The position numbers were made by a program, and so were the translations under genes. From the NCBI RefSeq assembly GCF_963678635.1, contig NC_087062.1, forward strand, positions 90,557,845 to 90,621,844: 64,000 bases of DNA, read 5' to 3'. Below, one piece after another: positions 21,218 to 30,837 of the stretch. Position 1 is the stretch's first letter. Each line of letters begins with the position of its first letter. The notes beneath the pieces were generated by a model. It was not told the origin of the DNA and searched no databases. It saw nothing but the letters and a program-made list of their open reading frames with translations. This DNA comes from Symsagittifera roscoffensis. Taxonomy: Eukaryota; Xenacoelomorpha; Acoela; Convolutidae.

Positions 21218-21960
21218 TTAGATTTTCTTTTTATTTGTAGGTGGCTGAAGTTTTTGAATGGCATCAATGCGTGATTTTAATGGAGTGATGGTGTTTCGTT
21301 CAATGTTATGTCTTAAAAATTTAACGCGTGTTAGAAAGAAGTGTGATTTATCGGGGGCTGCTTTCAGATTTTCGTTCTGAAGTATTCTATGATATTGTTC
21401 TAAAACTGTAAACATTTCGTCTTTGGTTTGTGATTGCATAAAAACATCGTCTAAATAGGTGATTATATTTTTCTTGAGTATTAGTGGTCTAAGAATTTTA
21501 CTCATAAATGCTGTAAAAGCTGCTGGTCCTATGGATATTCCATAGAATAAGCGATTAAATTCATATTGTTGATTTCCAATAACAAATTGTGTTAAACGTC
21601 GTGATTGTTCATCTAGTGGCATTTGATTATAAGCACTATTCATATCTGCGGTTGTGAAATATTTACCATTTATCTTTGTCAAGATAACTTGTATTGGTTC
21701 AATGGGCCAATTGCATTTTGATTCGTCAATTAGTGAATTGAGGTATCTAGCGTCTAAAATTATTTTTGGTGATTCACCTTTTGCTAGAATGATAACAGGG
21801 TTGATAAAAGTGTTACCTTTTGGTTATTCTTCCTTATTTACTGGTGAGATAATTTCGTATTGTTCTAAAATGTCAAGTAATCTGTTTACCTTGTCATGTA
21901 AGTGAATTGGTACTTTACTGGCTCTTTGTTTTTTAAAAACTGCGTCGGGTTTTAACGGGA
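21218..21960 (-). pseudogene. pol: pol: reverse transcriptase
   Basis: From about 21830 the frame is open to the TAA at 21218. It shows ILDARYLN (RT block 1/2), FTTADMNSAYNQMPL (catalytic Asp of block A), QYEFNRLFYGISIGPAAF (block B) and YLDDVFM (the YxDD active site), then the thumb motif LKAAPDKSHFF. Upstream, to about 21960, the RT start can be read only with a shift. It is in the same frame as RNase H-integrase apart from one TAA. RT copies the element RNA to DNA. Family: Ty3/gypsy by domain order and motif style. Confidence 0.88.
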
Positions 21961-22160
21961 GGTGTAGTGATGAACTAATTTTGCAACGTCAAATTTTGAT
22001 GTTGCGTAGACGACTGTTGAATATTTTAACAGTTGTTTTGCTATTTTATCAAATTCAATTTGTGTAATTTGTGAATGTTCAAAATTAAACATTGTTAAAA
22101 ATTTTTGTTGTTTTTCCGTGTAATGTGTTATATTGAATGTTGGTTTAAAATATGGTGTTT

Positions 22161-22475
22161 TTATGAGGTAATCTGTGTTTTTTTTTCATTACTTATGATA
22201 TTATTTATGGATAATTCTTCGTCAAGAATTGTTGATTGGCAAATATCTAATAATTGGAGTATATTATTAACGCGGTAGGCTACTTCATTTATAGGTGAAA
22301 TTGTAGCAATTGTTTCACAATATCCTAAAAGTCCTAAGGGTAATGTTACTTGACATGGTGTATTTTTATACACGTGTAATGAAATGATGTCGGAATTTGT
22401 ATTTTTCGAGTATTTTATTGATGAGATCGTAATTTTGAAAAATTTCTGGATAGGTTTAAATTCGAAGTCTGACAT
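22161..22475 (-). CDS. linker between protease and RT, unknown domain
   Basis: A 104-codon frame starts MSDFEFKPIQKFF and contains VTLPLGLLGYCETIATI. The position between protease and RT is where many Ty3/gypsy polyproteins carry a linker that supports protease folding. No catalytic motif is seen. It is separated from RT by frameshifts at about 22.1 kb. It lies outside the duplicated 6.3-kb unit, so there is no second copy to compare. Confidence 0.45.
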   Translation of the reverse strand: MSDFEFKPIQKFFKITISSIKYSKNTNSDIISLHVYKNTPCQVTLPLGLLGYCETIATISPINEVAYRVNNILQLLDICQSTILDEELSINNIISNEKKTQITS

Positions 22476-22599
22476 GAAAAATTGTTGTTTATTTTGACTT
22501 TTGTTATACTGGTGAACTTGTTTTAATGAAAAATTAGATATAAATCTCCTGATAATAGTTTCAGGTGTTTCCGTTAATGGTTATAAATTGGATAAAATT

Positions 22600-23318
22600 T
22601 TGAGAAGAATGGTGGTTGTTTGTTTAATCTTTGAAAAATGTTAGAGCTGTATTTTTTGTTTTTTTTTGTATTTATCTTTGATTAGTATTTTACTATTTAA
22701 GATGTTGATTGTTGGTATATATTTAGATATAAATGGTATGCCAATGATTTTGGCTTTAATATCAGTAAAATGAAATATTTGTTTAAATGGTTTGTTCAAA
22801 ATTTTGTTTTGTTCCATTGTTTTTGTGGGGAGAAGAAATAATTGGATTTTTCCATAATTTACTAATGTTGATCCTTGTGCTGTTGCTAATTTACTAGAGG
22901 TTTCAAGAGGTGTTAAATTTCAATGTAATGTTTTGATTTCGTTCCATGTGGGAATATTAATTATATTTGATTTTGCTCCTGAGTCAATTAAAAAGTCAAT
23001 TTCAAGATCTGTTGGTTGAAATTCTTTGTTTCTTGGGCTTTCTAAGAGAAATGGATTTGTCCAAATTTTTTCTCTTGGTTGTTCTTTTTGTATATTTTGA
23101 TAAATATGTTTTGTGCTTGGGCATTGTGTTTCGTCTTTTTTATCGGGTTTTATTACCGTGTTAATTCCGTTTACTTCTTGTGTAGTTTGTGTATTATCAA
23201 TGGGTTCTATATAGTAATTGTGAGGGAGTTCCATTTGATTTTCATATATAATAGGTTGTTCATATATGATAGTTTGTTCATATATGATAGGTTCATGGTC
23301 GTTTTCGACTGTTATCAT
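22600..23318 (-). pseudogene. protease (retropepsin), unit 1, nonsense mutation
   Basis: FLIDSGAKSNII holds the DSGA active-site motif of aspartic retropepsins. After the repeat IIYEQ/IIYEN the frame reaches the motif and then stops at 22920, because a TCA serine codon (present in unit 2) is TGA here. A one-base longer T run near 22665 adds a frameshift. The same gene in unit 2 (28884-29627) is open to its natural end. Confidence 0.8.
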
Positions 23319-23380
23319 ATTTACAGAGATGGTATTATCTGTATCACTTTCTGTATCTGACGATTCTTAATTTATATGAT

Positions 23381-24494
23381 TTAGTTGTAATTCGTTACTT
23401 CCTGTGTCATCAATACCTGGGGGGTCTGAAGTTGTTTCTTCATTTGTCTGCACTTGATTGAGGTGTCTTTGATGTTTTGGTGTGCTACTTCTGTATCGAT
23501 TTTTAGAATCGGGATAACGCTTATTATTCCTATGTGGTGACTGGGAATAATTTCTGTATCGATTATTGTAACTTGAGTTTCGATTTTGTGAATAATTTTG
23601 TGATCTGTTTTGGTAATTATCATTTGATTTGTGATAATTTGATTTATTATATGAATTAATCCTTGATCTATTGTTTGGATAATTCTGATTTCGATTGTTT
23701 GAATAACTTCTATTTCTTTTATGTGAATAGTTTCTATTTCTGTTGTATGAAGAGTTTCGTGTTGGTTATTGGAATAGTGTCTATTCCTTGGGTTTGATTG
23801 GGAACTGGATCCAGAAACAAATTCTGTTGTGTTGGAATTCGATCGTTAATAGTTATTTTGGTTATTTTGGCTATTCGATCGGTTATATCAATTTTGTGAG
23901 AAATTTCGTGTATTTCCTCGTTCGGGTGATCTACCTCTGTAACTTGAGTTATATGGTGATTGATTCCTTGTGTAATTTGAGTTGCTTGGAAGTGGTTTTC
24001 CTGAACTGTTATTACTATATATATTTTTGTTCGGTAGATTTTGATCTTTTTTCATGTATTGATTGAAAGATTTATTTGGTTCTTTGTGCTTTTGAGGTTT
24101 ATTGTGATTGTCTTGCTGCTTTTGTCTACATTCGGAAAAACTTTGTCCGTATCGTCGGCAATAATCACACCATTTTTTGAAAGATGGTTTGCCTTTCAAA
24201 ATTGGATGTTTTTCGTAAATAATTAGTATTTCAGTGATTTTTTTCAATCAGGTCTGTGTCTGATTCTTCTAAATTATTTGTATGTGTAGTATTTGTTTCA
24301 ATTCGATTAACATATTGTAGTTTTAGATTTTCTGTTTCTTCGAGTTTCATTGTGATTTCTACTTGTTCTAGTTTATCTACTAATTTTCGAAAACCTAAAT
24401 CTGGTTCTCGAATTGAGGAATGATGAGATGCTCTCATTTTTATAGCTATTTTCCTTAATTGAGGTGTTAAGGTCATCATTGAAATTTCTGTCAT
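23381..24494 (-). pseudogene. gag: gag C-terminal half with zinc knuckle, unit 1
   Basis: This contains a nucleocapsid-type region: a single CCxC motif, CDYCRRYGQSFSEC, in a Lys/Gln-rich context and then an Arg/Ser/Asn/Tyr-rich tail. The spacing is C-x2-C-x4-Q-x4-C, so the His of the classical CCHC knuckle is Gln (caa). Relative to unit 2, one extra T in the run at 24238-24244 breaks the frame. Unit 1 keeps a 12-base repeat (gaataattttgt) that unit 2 lacks near 23590. Gag packages the RNA into particles. Confidence 0.7.
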
Positions 24495-24540
24495 TTTTGT
24501 GTTGTTGTAGTCATGTGTATTAAGTGAATATGCTTTTCGA

Positions 24541-25190
24541 ACTAGCGTTTGATTCGTACTGCTAATTGTTTAATTGTTTCGTTTGGTAATCTGCGTATTT
24601 CGTTGCATAAAACTCTTTGGTGTTGTTTGTTTCGTTCAGCATCAAACATCTTTGAAAATTCTTGTGTGAATCTTTTCCAGTCTGATTTTATTTCTATGGG
24701 TAAAACTGAAAACCATTTTTGAGCTGCGCCCTCCAGGGTTGTTTGTATTAACGCTGTGAGTCTATGTATCCAATTTTTGATGTAGTGGCGTATTAATTGG
24801 TTCAGGTCCTATCTTGAAAATTAAATTTGCTGTTACTGCATTTAGATAATCTTCTACAGAATATTCAGCGTCTGTTCCTGTGAATACCATCAGTGGTTTA
24901 TTAGATGTTATTGATGATCCACCCATGAGGTATGGATTCATTGTCATCTGTAGTGATTCTGCGGCATTCGGCATTGGTGAAAAATTCGAAAGTTGATTTT
25001 TTGTTATTTCGTGTTGCTGAAGGTAATATGGAAGCGGTATTTCATTTTGCATTTGAGTTGGTTGATAAGAATGCATTAACATTGGGTTTTGTGGTTGTAT
25101 TGCTTGAAAAAATTGTGTGTTAATTGGGTTTTGTGTATGCATTTGTTGTGGAGTTTGTATATCTGTTGGATTTTGTGGGTAAGTTTTCAT
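24541..25190 (-). pseudogene. gag: gag capsid region, unit 1
   Basis: Pro/Gln-rich start (NPMLMHSYQPTQMQNE), then a retrotransposon-gag domain: YSVEDYLNAVTANLIF, GAAQKWFSVLP and WKRFTQEFSKMF. One extra T at 24774-24778 (five T; unit 2 has four) shifts the frame after TPLHQ. A second shift at about 24543 is shared with unit 2. Confidence 0.75.
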
Positions 25191-26111
25191 ATTTTGGGAT
25201 GGTTGAGACTGTCGCGATCTCTGTGTGCGATATTCTTTGGTGTATGGTGCAAAAATATCTGGTTGGTAGTGATCATCATCATCAGATGATAAGTAGTTTG
25301 TGTTGTAAGGTGTATGTTGTTTATTTCTATTCTGTTGAAAAAATGGGTAATTTTCACTATGATCCTGTGTAGGTTGTGGATTATCTGGAAAGTTTACTGA
25401 ATTGGTTGATGTTTTTGGGAGATTCCAATAATTTGAACATAGGTGATTTAAATTTTGTGTATTTTTTCGGGGGGGGGGGGTTGATTTGTTTTTTGTTGGT
25501 GAGCATAATTATAATTGTGTTCTGCAAAAGTGTTTCTTGTGAATGGTTTTCGTGTTTTTGACGGTATTGTCATTGGTCTATACGTTTGATAGTCCATATG
25601 TGAATATTTTGGAGCAACCGAAAGTTTAACGGTTGATATTAAGGTTACCTGTGTTAGTGATGTATTTGTATTTCTTGGTGTTGTCAGATTGGGGTGTATT
25701 GGTGAAATACTTTGTTGTGTAGTTGTTGCTGTTGTTTGGACGATTTCTTCATTTATGAAGTGTGATGGTGCTTGAATATCTTGTTGAGTAAGATTTCTTG
25801 TTCCATTGAGATTTTCATTATGTATGACTGTTGAATTTAAGCTGTTATTTCGTGTATCAGGTAAAAATGTATTATAATTTAATGGTGTTGCGTCAATGGT
25901 TAATGGTATTGCTTTTACATAATCTCTGTGGAAAGATATTGTACTTATTGCTCGACTCGAGATATCTTGTGGAATATTCAGAAATGCTGGATGAGACCAG
26001 TCAGGGTCCCAAACGTAATCTGATTGTTCTGAAAGGACAGTGTCATCATTGGTATTCTGGGGTCTGAAAGTTTTTCTTGCTTGTGAAATTAAATCTAAAT
26101 TGTGGGTGAAT
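25191..26111 (-). pseudogene. Pro/Gln/Asn-rich region ahead of capsid, unit 1
   Basis: The minus strand is open in long pieces from a TAA near 26112 to about 25376, including WDPDWSHPAFLNIP and VKAIPLTID. It then passes a G run (12 G at 25469-25480; 14 in unit 2) that encodes a proline stretch and changes frame. It is probably the N-terminal half of gag. The homopolymer may be miscounted in the assembly. Confidence 0.5.
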
Positions 26112-26717
26112 TAATCTGTTATAAACCCTGCTAAAATCTTTTGTAAATCATGTTTAGTGTTTCGTGAAACATCTCCTTTGGTAAAATTTTTGCGAATAAT
26201 GTGTAGAAATGTTGAAAATACTGTGATTTCATTTCGTACTTTTGTATGTTTGGATGTTTCTGTCGGTGATGTGCTTTGAACTTCTGTTTTTTTCCAATAT
26301 AGATATATAACTATATATTATTGCAAAAACTTCGTTAGTGAATATGGAATTTGCTCTTTGTGAGTTATGATATTGTATGCTTTTGATATATTCTTTAAAT
26401 ACTTTTGTAAATTCTATTTCAATATCGTCTGTTTGAATTACATTTTTACGATGGGCTGTATTTGGTGTGCTAAATTCTATGGTGTAGATTCCGTATTGCT
26501 GTGTTAGATTACATATGTCTTTCAAATAATGTTCAATAATCTGTCTTTTGATTTTTACATCTGGGTAATCTGCTTTGCATGGACTGATTCCTGGTTCAAA
26601 CAAATTTACGAGTAAGTTCTTACAAAATCGTGTTTTTCCTCTATCATCGAGTGAATCTATAAGAAAGGGAAAAACTGCTTCTTCATCTGGACTTTCGTCA
26701 CTTTGAGTGTGGCTCAT
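26112..26717 (-). pseudogene. gag N-terminal (matrix-like) ORF, unit 1
   Basis: A true ATG at 26717 opens 162 codons (starts MSHTQSDESPDEEAVFPFL). Near 26290 a T run marks a likely one-base shift. In the shifted frame, reading continues with VRNEITVFSTFLHIIRKNF to a TAA near 26112, where the next frame begins. No known domain is recognised; position before capsid suggests matrix function. The unit-2 copy (32526-33014) differs at one residue. Confidence 0.5.
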
Positions 26718-27150
26718 TTTTTCGTTTGATGACTGTTAATATATAATTATCAATGTGTCTAATTGGTTGATTCCAATTATACACGTGTACTGGTTTGTGT
26801 TTATATTGCTTTTTTATTCTTCTTTTTCCTCTGTTTGATGAATTTGAAGTTGTTTCTGAGTCGGAAAAAAATAATTGATCATGAATGGGACAATTTTTAT
26901 CTATTGATTCTTTTAATTCGAAAAATTCTTTTAATTTTGATTCAAAAAATGCGCTTCTATTTTTTGAAAATCTTTTTCGTGTGATTTGTCTTTGTTTGTT
27001 TATAATTTTTCTTTTTATTGTTTGTCATTTTGTTCGAATGTATCCAATTGTTTGTGTATGTGGAGTGATTACAAAATCGTATTTTTTGTTATCTATTTCA
27101 CAATTGTGTAAAACGATTGTTTGTTTATTTCCTAAATTTTTGAATGACAT
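26698..27150 (-). pseudogene. upstream basic ORF with one shared TGA, unit 1
   Basis: From ATG at 27150 a frame reads MSFKNLGNKQTIVLHNCEID, hits TGA at 27025-27027, and then stays open in the same frame to a stop at 26698. It is rich in Lys, Arg and Asn in the second part. The stop of this ORF overlaps the ATG of the next (26717). The TGA is also present in unit 2 (33322-33324), so it predates the duplication. It could be a 5' accessory ORF; this is a weak call. Confidence 0.3.
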
Positions 27151-28390
27151 AAGTTTTAAGATGAGGGATGCAAGAAGTTATTAGTGCTTTTAATTTCCTA
27201 GACTGTTAGTCCTTACGATTTTTTGGTTAGCTTAACCTGGGTCTTTTTGTTCAGGGTTGGAGAGAAAAGTATATCGATTCCGAAGAATGATTTTTTACTT
27301 TCTCGTGGCTAGTCTAAGTTAAGGTGTTAACTTACTTAATCTTTCTTAGGGGTAGTGATTGTGTTCAAGGGTTGGAGAATAGTAAATCGATCCACAAGGT
27401 TCAGGTATAATTAGAACGCAAGTAGTTCGTTAGATGCTATTTTAAACTTACTAAGCCCAAGATCTATCCTGGGTTTGTTAAGAGGAGGGTTCAAGTGAAG
27501 GATGAATAACCGAAGTTCTTCACTGTTTAACTTAATTTGAATGGTTAGTTTTATTTAAAAATTTCTATTGGTCCTGGGTCTTTTGGAAAGGTTGGGTAGT
27601 GAATCGACGTTTGAGGTCGCTAGACACTTGCTAAGTGGGTGGGGGAGAACAAAATTGTTCTTTTTGATCCAAGAATAGGCCTTGATGATCAGATTTAGTG
27701 AGATCGAAAATTTATAAAGATCCAAGGATAAGCCTTGATGATCTGATTTTTAAAATGAAGGGAATTTAAACTTAAAATGGTTTAAATTTATTTAATAAAA
27801 AAATTTAGTTTTTTAATGATGTTAGTGAGCTTATGATTGCTGTTATGTTTAGGTGATGAAGCTGGAACAACAAGATGATTTATATATACTAACAATTTAT
27901 TGTCATGCTACTAATTTTTATTTTTATTTTCAATAAATATTTTTCAAATATGTTTTAAATAATACTGCAGAAATTAGGGAAACGATCTGAGATCTTTTTA
28001 TCAATCGTTTTTGTACATTAATAATTTTGTTTAGCGCCTGAAATGATCATGAAGATTTACTTCAAAATTTTATGTTTGCAAATGAAAATCTAAACTCATT
28101 GCTAATAAGATTCTAAATATAAAAATTTGTGTTGGATTTTGCCTTAAAACCATGAAACTAAATGGTAAGTTTCTATGTAGTCGTATATCGTCTCTTGTTC
28201 GAGTTCTTCTTCCAATACCAGGTAGTTCTAGTATTGTGCGGAATATCGGCTCTGATCTATTGAGTCGTAGAGACATTTCAATTAAGTTATTATCGTGTAA
28301 CATTTTGAAAATGTTTTGTCTAAATTCTAATCTATATTTGGTTAATTCTAAGCTATTAGGGTCTTATTCGAGACTTATAGTCGCACCAGA
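27151..28390 (-). other. leader of the LTR element, unit 1
   Basis: A long 5' leader (about 1.2 kb) between the primer-binding site and the first ORF. On the minus strand it contains a 77-codon frame at 28070-28303 (starts MLHDNNLIEMSLRLNRSEP) beginning about 87 nt after the PBS. It also contains two GATCC(A)AG-GATAAGCC-type repeats near 27665-27740. Whether the small ORF is translated is unknown; unit 2 differs from it by one amino acid. Confidence 0.4.
28371..28388 (-). other. primer-binding site, LTR B
   Basis: On the minus strand the LTR ends CA, followed by TC and then TGGTGCGACTATAAGTC. A TGG start two bases after the LTR is the normal layout for a site that pairs with the CCA end of a tRNA. 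The tRNA is not identified. The same sequence follows LTR C (34675-34692). Confidence 0.65.
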
Positions 28391-28804
28391 TGAGTTATAA
28401 CCGAAGTGGTTAACTCATAGAGTAATTTCGGATAGGGTACACCGTCTGCTCGTCACGCTATCTTATTTTCGGCCGGATAGATTCGTGCAACTTCTTAGTC
28501 TAATACCGATCCTAACCTTACTCTTATATCTACTAGTCTCAGGGTGTTTAACTAGTCTCTGCTAGGCTCAATAGATCTAGAGTATACTGGCTTATTGCGG
28601 CAGCTGAAGTTCTCTTGGAGAGGCAACTAATTTCTAAGTAAATTCAAATCTCTCTGGTGCTGAAATTACAAGTAATTTTAGCACTTACAAATCAAATAAG
28701 TGGGTTGTTAGTTAGATGGATTATGATTGGTTAATATTAAATATTTTACAGTGGTAAAATATCTAATTAATCCAATAATAAAATGTAGTTTAGATCAGGT
28801 TCCA
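28391..28804 (-). repeat. 5' LTR of the full element (LTR B)
   Basis: 414 bp, TG...CA. Almost identical to LTR C. On its right is CGAA (28805-28808), matching CGAA left of LTR A, so A and B were the two ends of the original insertion. Confidence 0.92.
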
Positions 28805-28867
28805 CGAAATCGCTGAGATAAACAGTTGAAAATTGACTAAATATATAAAACCATCCCACGCATAAAT
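28805..28867. repeat. duplicated host flank inside the array
   Basis: About 60 bases from CGAAATCGCT to CGCATAAAT are repeated at 35109-35170 with a few differences. Here they end abruptly at 28868-28870 (GTT) and run into the protease-region sequence (TCAGGTG). At 35171-35173 the same GTT continues into host DNA. Confidence 0.9.
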
Positions 28868-28883
28868 GTTTCAGGTGTTTCCG

Positions 28884-29627
28884 TTAATGGTTATAAATTG
28901 GATAAAATTTTGAGAAGAATGGTGGTTGTTTGTTTAATCTTTGAAAAATGTTAGAGCTGTATTTTTTGTTTTTTTTGTATTTATCTTTGATTAGTATTTT
29001 ACTATTTAAGATGTTGATTGTTGGTATATATTTAGATATAAATGGTATGCCAATGATTTTGGCTTTAATATCAGTAAAATGAAATATTTGTTTAAATGGT
29101 TTGTTCAAAATTTTGTTTTGTTCCATTGTTCTTGTGGGGAGAAGAAATAATTGGATTTTTCCATAATTTACTAATGTTGATCCTTGTGCTGTTGCTAATT
29201 TACTAGAGGTTTCAAGAGGTGTTAAATTTGAATGTAATGTTTTGATTTCGTTCCATGTGGGAATATTAATTATATTTGATTTTGCTCCTGAGTCAATTAA
29301 AAAGTCAATTTCAAGATCTGTCGGTTGAAATTCTTTGTTTCTTGGGCTTTCTAAGAGAAATGGAATTGTCCAAATTTTTTCTCTTGGTTGTTCTTTTTGT
29401 ATATTTTGATAAATATGTTTTGTGCTTGGGCATTGTGTTTCGTCTTTTTTATCGGGTTTTATTACCGTGTTAATTCCGTTTACTTCTTGTGTAGTTTGTG
29501 TATTATCAATGGGTTCTATATAGTAATTGTGAGGGAGTTCCATTTGATTTTCATATATAATAGGTTGTTCATATATGATAGGTTGTTCATATATGATAGG
29601 TTCATGGTCGTTTTCGACTGTTATCAT
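28884..29627 (-). CDS. protease (retropepsin), unit 2, open
   Basis: This is a 247-codon frame from a true ATG. It has tandem IIYEQP repeats at residues 10-27, an acidic/Gln-rich linker, then DFLIDSGAKSNII (active site DSGA at about residue 113). The flap and C-terminal part include ATAQGSTLVNYG and KAKIIGIPFISKYI, in the style of the ILG-type retropepsin core. It ends at 28884 close to the duplication junction. It lies in the same frame as upstream gag sequence, separated by one TAA (29676-29678). It has no RT downstream, so any product would be cut off from the rest of pol. Confidence 0.75.
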   Translation of the reverse strand: MITVENDHEPIIYEQPIIYEQPIIYENQMELPHNYYIEPIDNTQTTQEVNGINTVIKPDKKDETQCPSTKHIYQNIQKEQPREKIWTIPFLLESPRNKEFQPTDLEIDFLIDSGAKSNIINIPTWNEIKTLHSNLTPLETSSKLATAQGSTLVNYGKIQLFLLPTRTMEQNKILNKPFKQIFHFTDIKAKIIGIPFISKYIPTINILNSKILIKDKYKKNKKYSSNIFQRLNKQPPFFSKFYPIYNH

Positions 29628-29689
29628 ATTTACAGAGATGGTATTATCTGTATCACTTTCTGTATCTGACGATTCTTAATTTATATGAT

Positions 29690-30790
29690 TTAGTTGTAAT
29701 TCGTTACTTCCTGTGTCATCAATACCTGGGGGGTCTGAAGTTGTTTCTTCATTTGTCTGCACTTGGTTGAGTTGTCTTTGATGTTTTGGTGTGCTACTTC
29801 TGTATCGATGTTTAGAATCGGGATAACGCTTATTATTCCTATGTGGTGACTGGGAATAATTTCTGTATCGATTATTGTAACTTGAGTTTCGATTTTGTGA
29901 TCTGTTTTGGTAATTATCATTTGATTTGTGATAATTTGATTTATTATATGAATTGATCCTTGATCTATTGTTTGGATAATTCTGATTTCGATTGTTTGAA
30001 TAACTTCTATTTCTTTTATGTGAATAGTTTCTATTTCTGTTGTATGAAGAGTTTCGTGTTGGTTATTGGAATAGTGTCTATTCCTTGGGTTTGATTGGGA
30101 ACTGGATCCAGAAACAAATTCTGTTGTGTTGGAATTCGATCGTTAATAGTTATTTTGGTTATTTTGGCTATTCGATCGGTTATATCAATTTTGTGAGAAA
30201 TTTCGTGTATTTCCTCGTTCGGGTGATCTACCTCTGTAACTTGAGTTATATGGTGATTGATTCCTTGTGTAATTTGAGTTGCTTGGAAGTGGTTTTCCTG
30301 AACTGTTATTACTATATATATTTTTGTTCGGTAGATTTTGATCTTTTTTCATGTATTGATAGAAAGATTTATTTGGTTCTTTGTGCTTTTGAGGTTTATT
30401 GTGATTGTCTTGCTGCTTTTGTCTACATTCGGAAAAACTTTGTCCGTATCGTCGGCAATAATCACACCATTTTTTGAAAGATGGTTTGCCTTTCAAAATT
30501 GGATGTTTTTCGTAAATAATTAGTATTTCAGTAATTTTTTCAATCAGGTCTGTGTCTGATTCTTCTAAATTATTTGTATGTATAGTATTTGTTTCAATTC
30601 GATTAACATATTGTAGTTTTAGATTTTCTGTTTCTTCGAGTTTCATTGTGATTTCTACTTGTTCTAGTTTATCTACTAATTTTCGAAAACCTAAATCTGG
30701 TTCTCGAATTGAGGAATGATGAGATGCTCTCATTTTTATAGCTATTTTCCTTAATTGAGGTGTTAAGGTCATCATTGAAATTTCTGTCAT
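29690..30790 (-). pseudogene. gag: gag C-terminal half with zinc knuckle, unit 2
   Basis: An open 201-codon frame (30790-30185) spans the end of the capsid region, GKPSFKKW, and the knuckle CDYCRRYGQSFSEC with Gln in the His position, then an Arg/Ser/Asn tail. Further frames down to 29690 encode an Arg/Tyr/Ser-rich basic stretch that needs shifts. This copy lacks the extra T that breaks unit 1, but lacks 12 bases (gaataattttgt) near 29898. Capsid and this frame are offset by one base near 30838 in both units. Confidence 0.7.
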
Positions 30791-30837
30791 TTTTGTGTTG
30801 TTGTAGTCATGTGTATTAAGTGAATATGCTTTTCGAA

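Larger units (their letters stand above)
10488..28804 (-). mobile_element. 18.3-kb Ty3/gypsy-type LTR retrotransposon with env-like genes
   Basis: LTRs of 410 and 414 bp (10488-10897 and 28391-28804) start TG and end CA and are flanked by CGAA on both outer sides (10484-10487 and 28805-28808). All element genes read on the minus strand: leader, gag, protease, RT, RNase H, integrase, then a Pro-rich ORF, an env-like region and a large unknown ORF. RT before RNase H before integrase is the Ty3/gypsy order. At 18.3 kb it is two to three times the usual 5-8 kb. Many stops and frameshifts make this copy non-autonomous. A 6.3-kb stretch of it is duplicated to the right. Confidence 0.88.
22558..28867. 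repeat. tandem duplication, unit 1 (6.3 kb)
   Basis: This holds protease, gag, leader, LTR B and 60 bases of host flank. Unit 2 (28868-35170) repeats it with a shift of 6297-6310 bases and a low percentage of differences. The unit begins at GTTTCAGG (22558). Confidence 0.9.
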
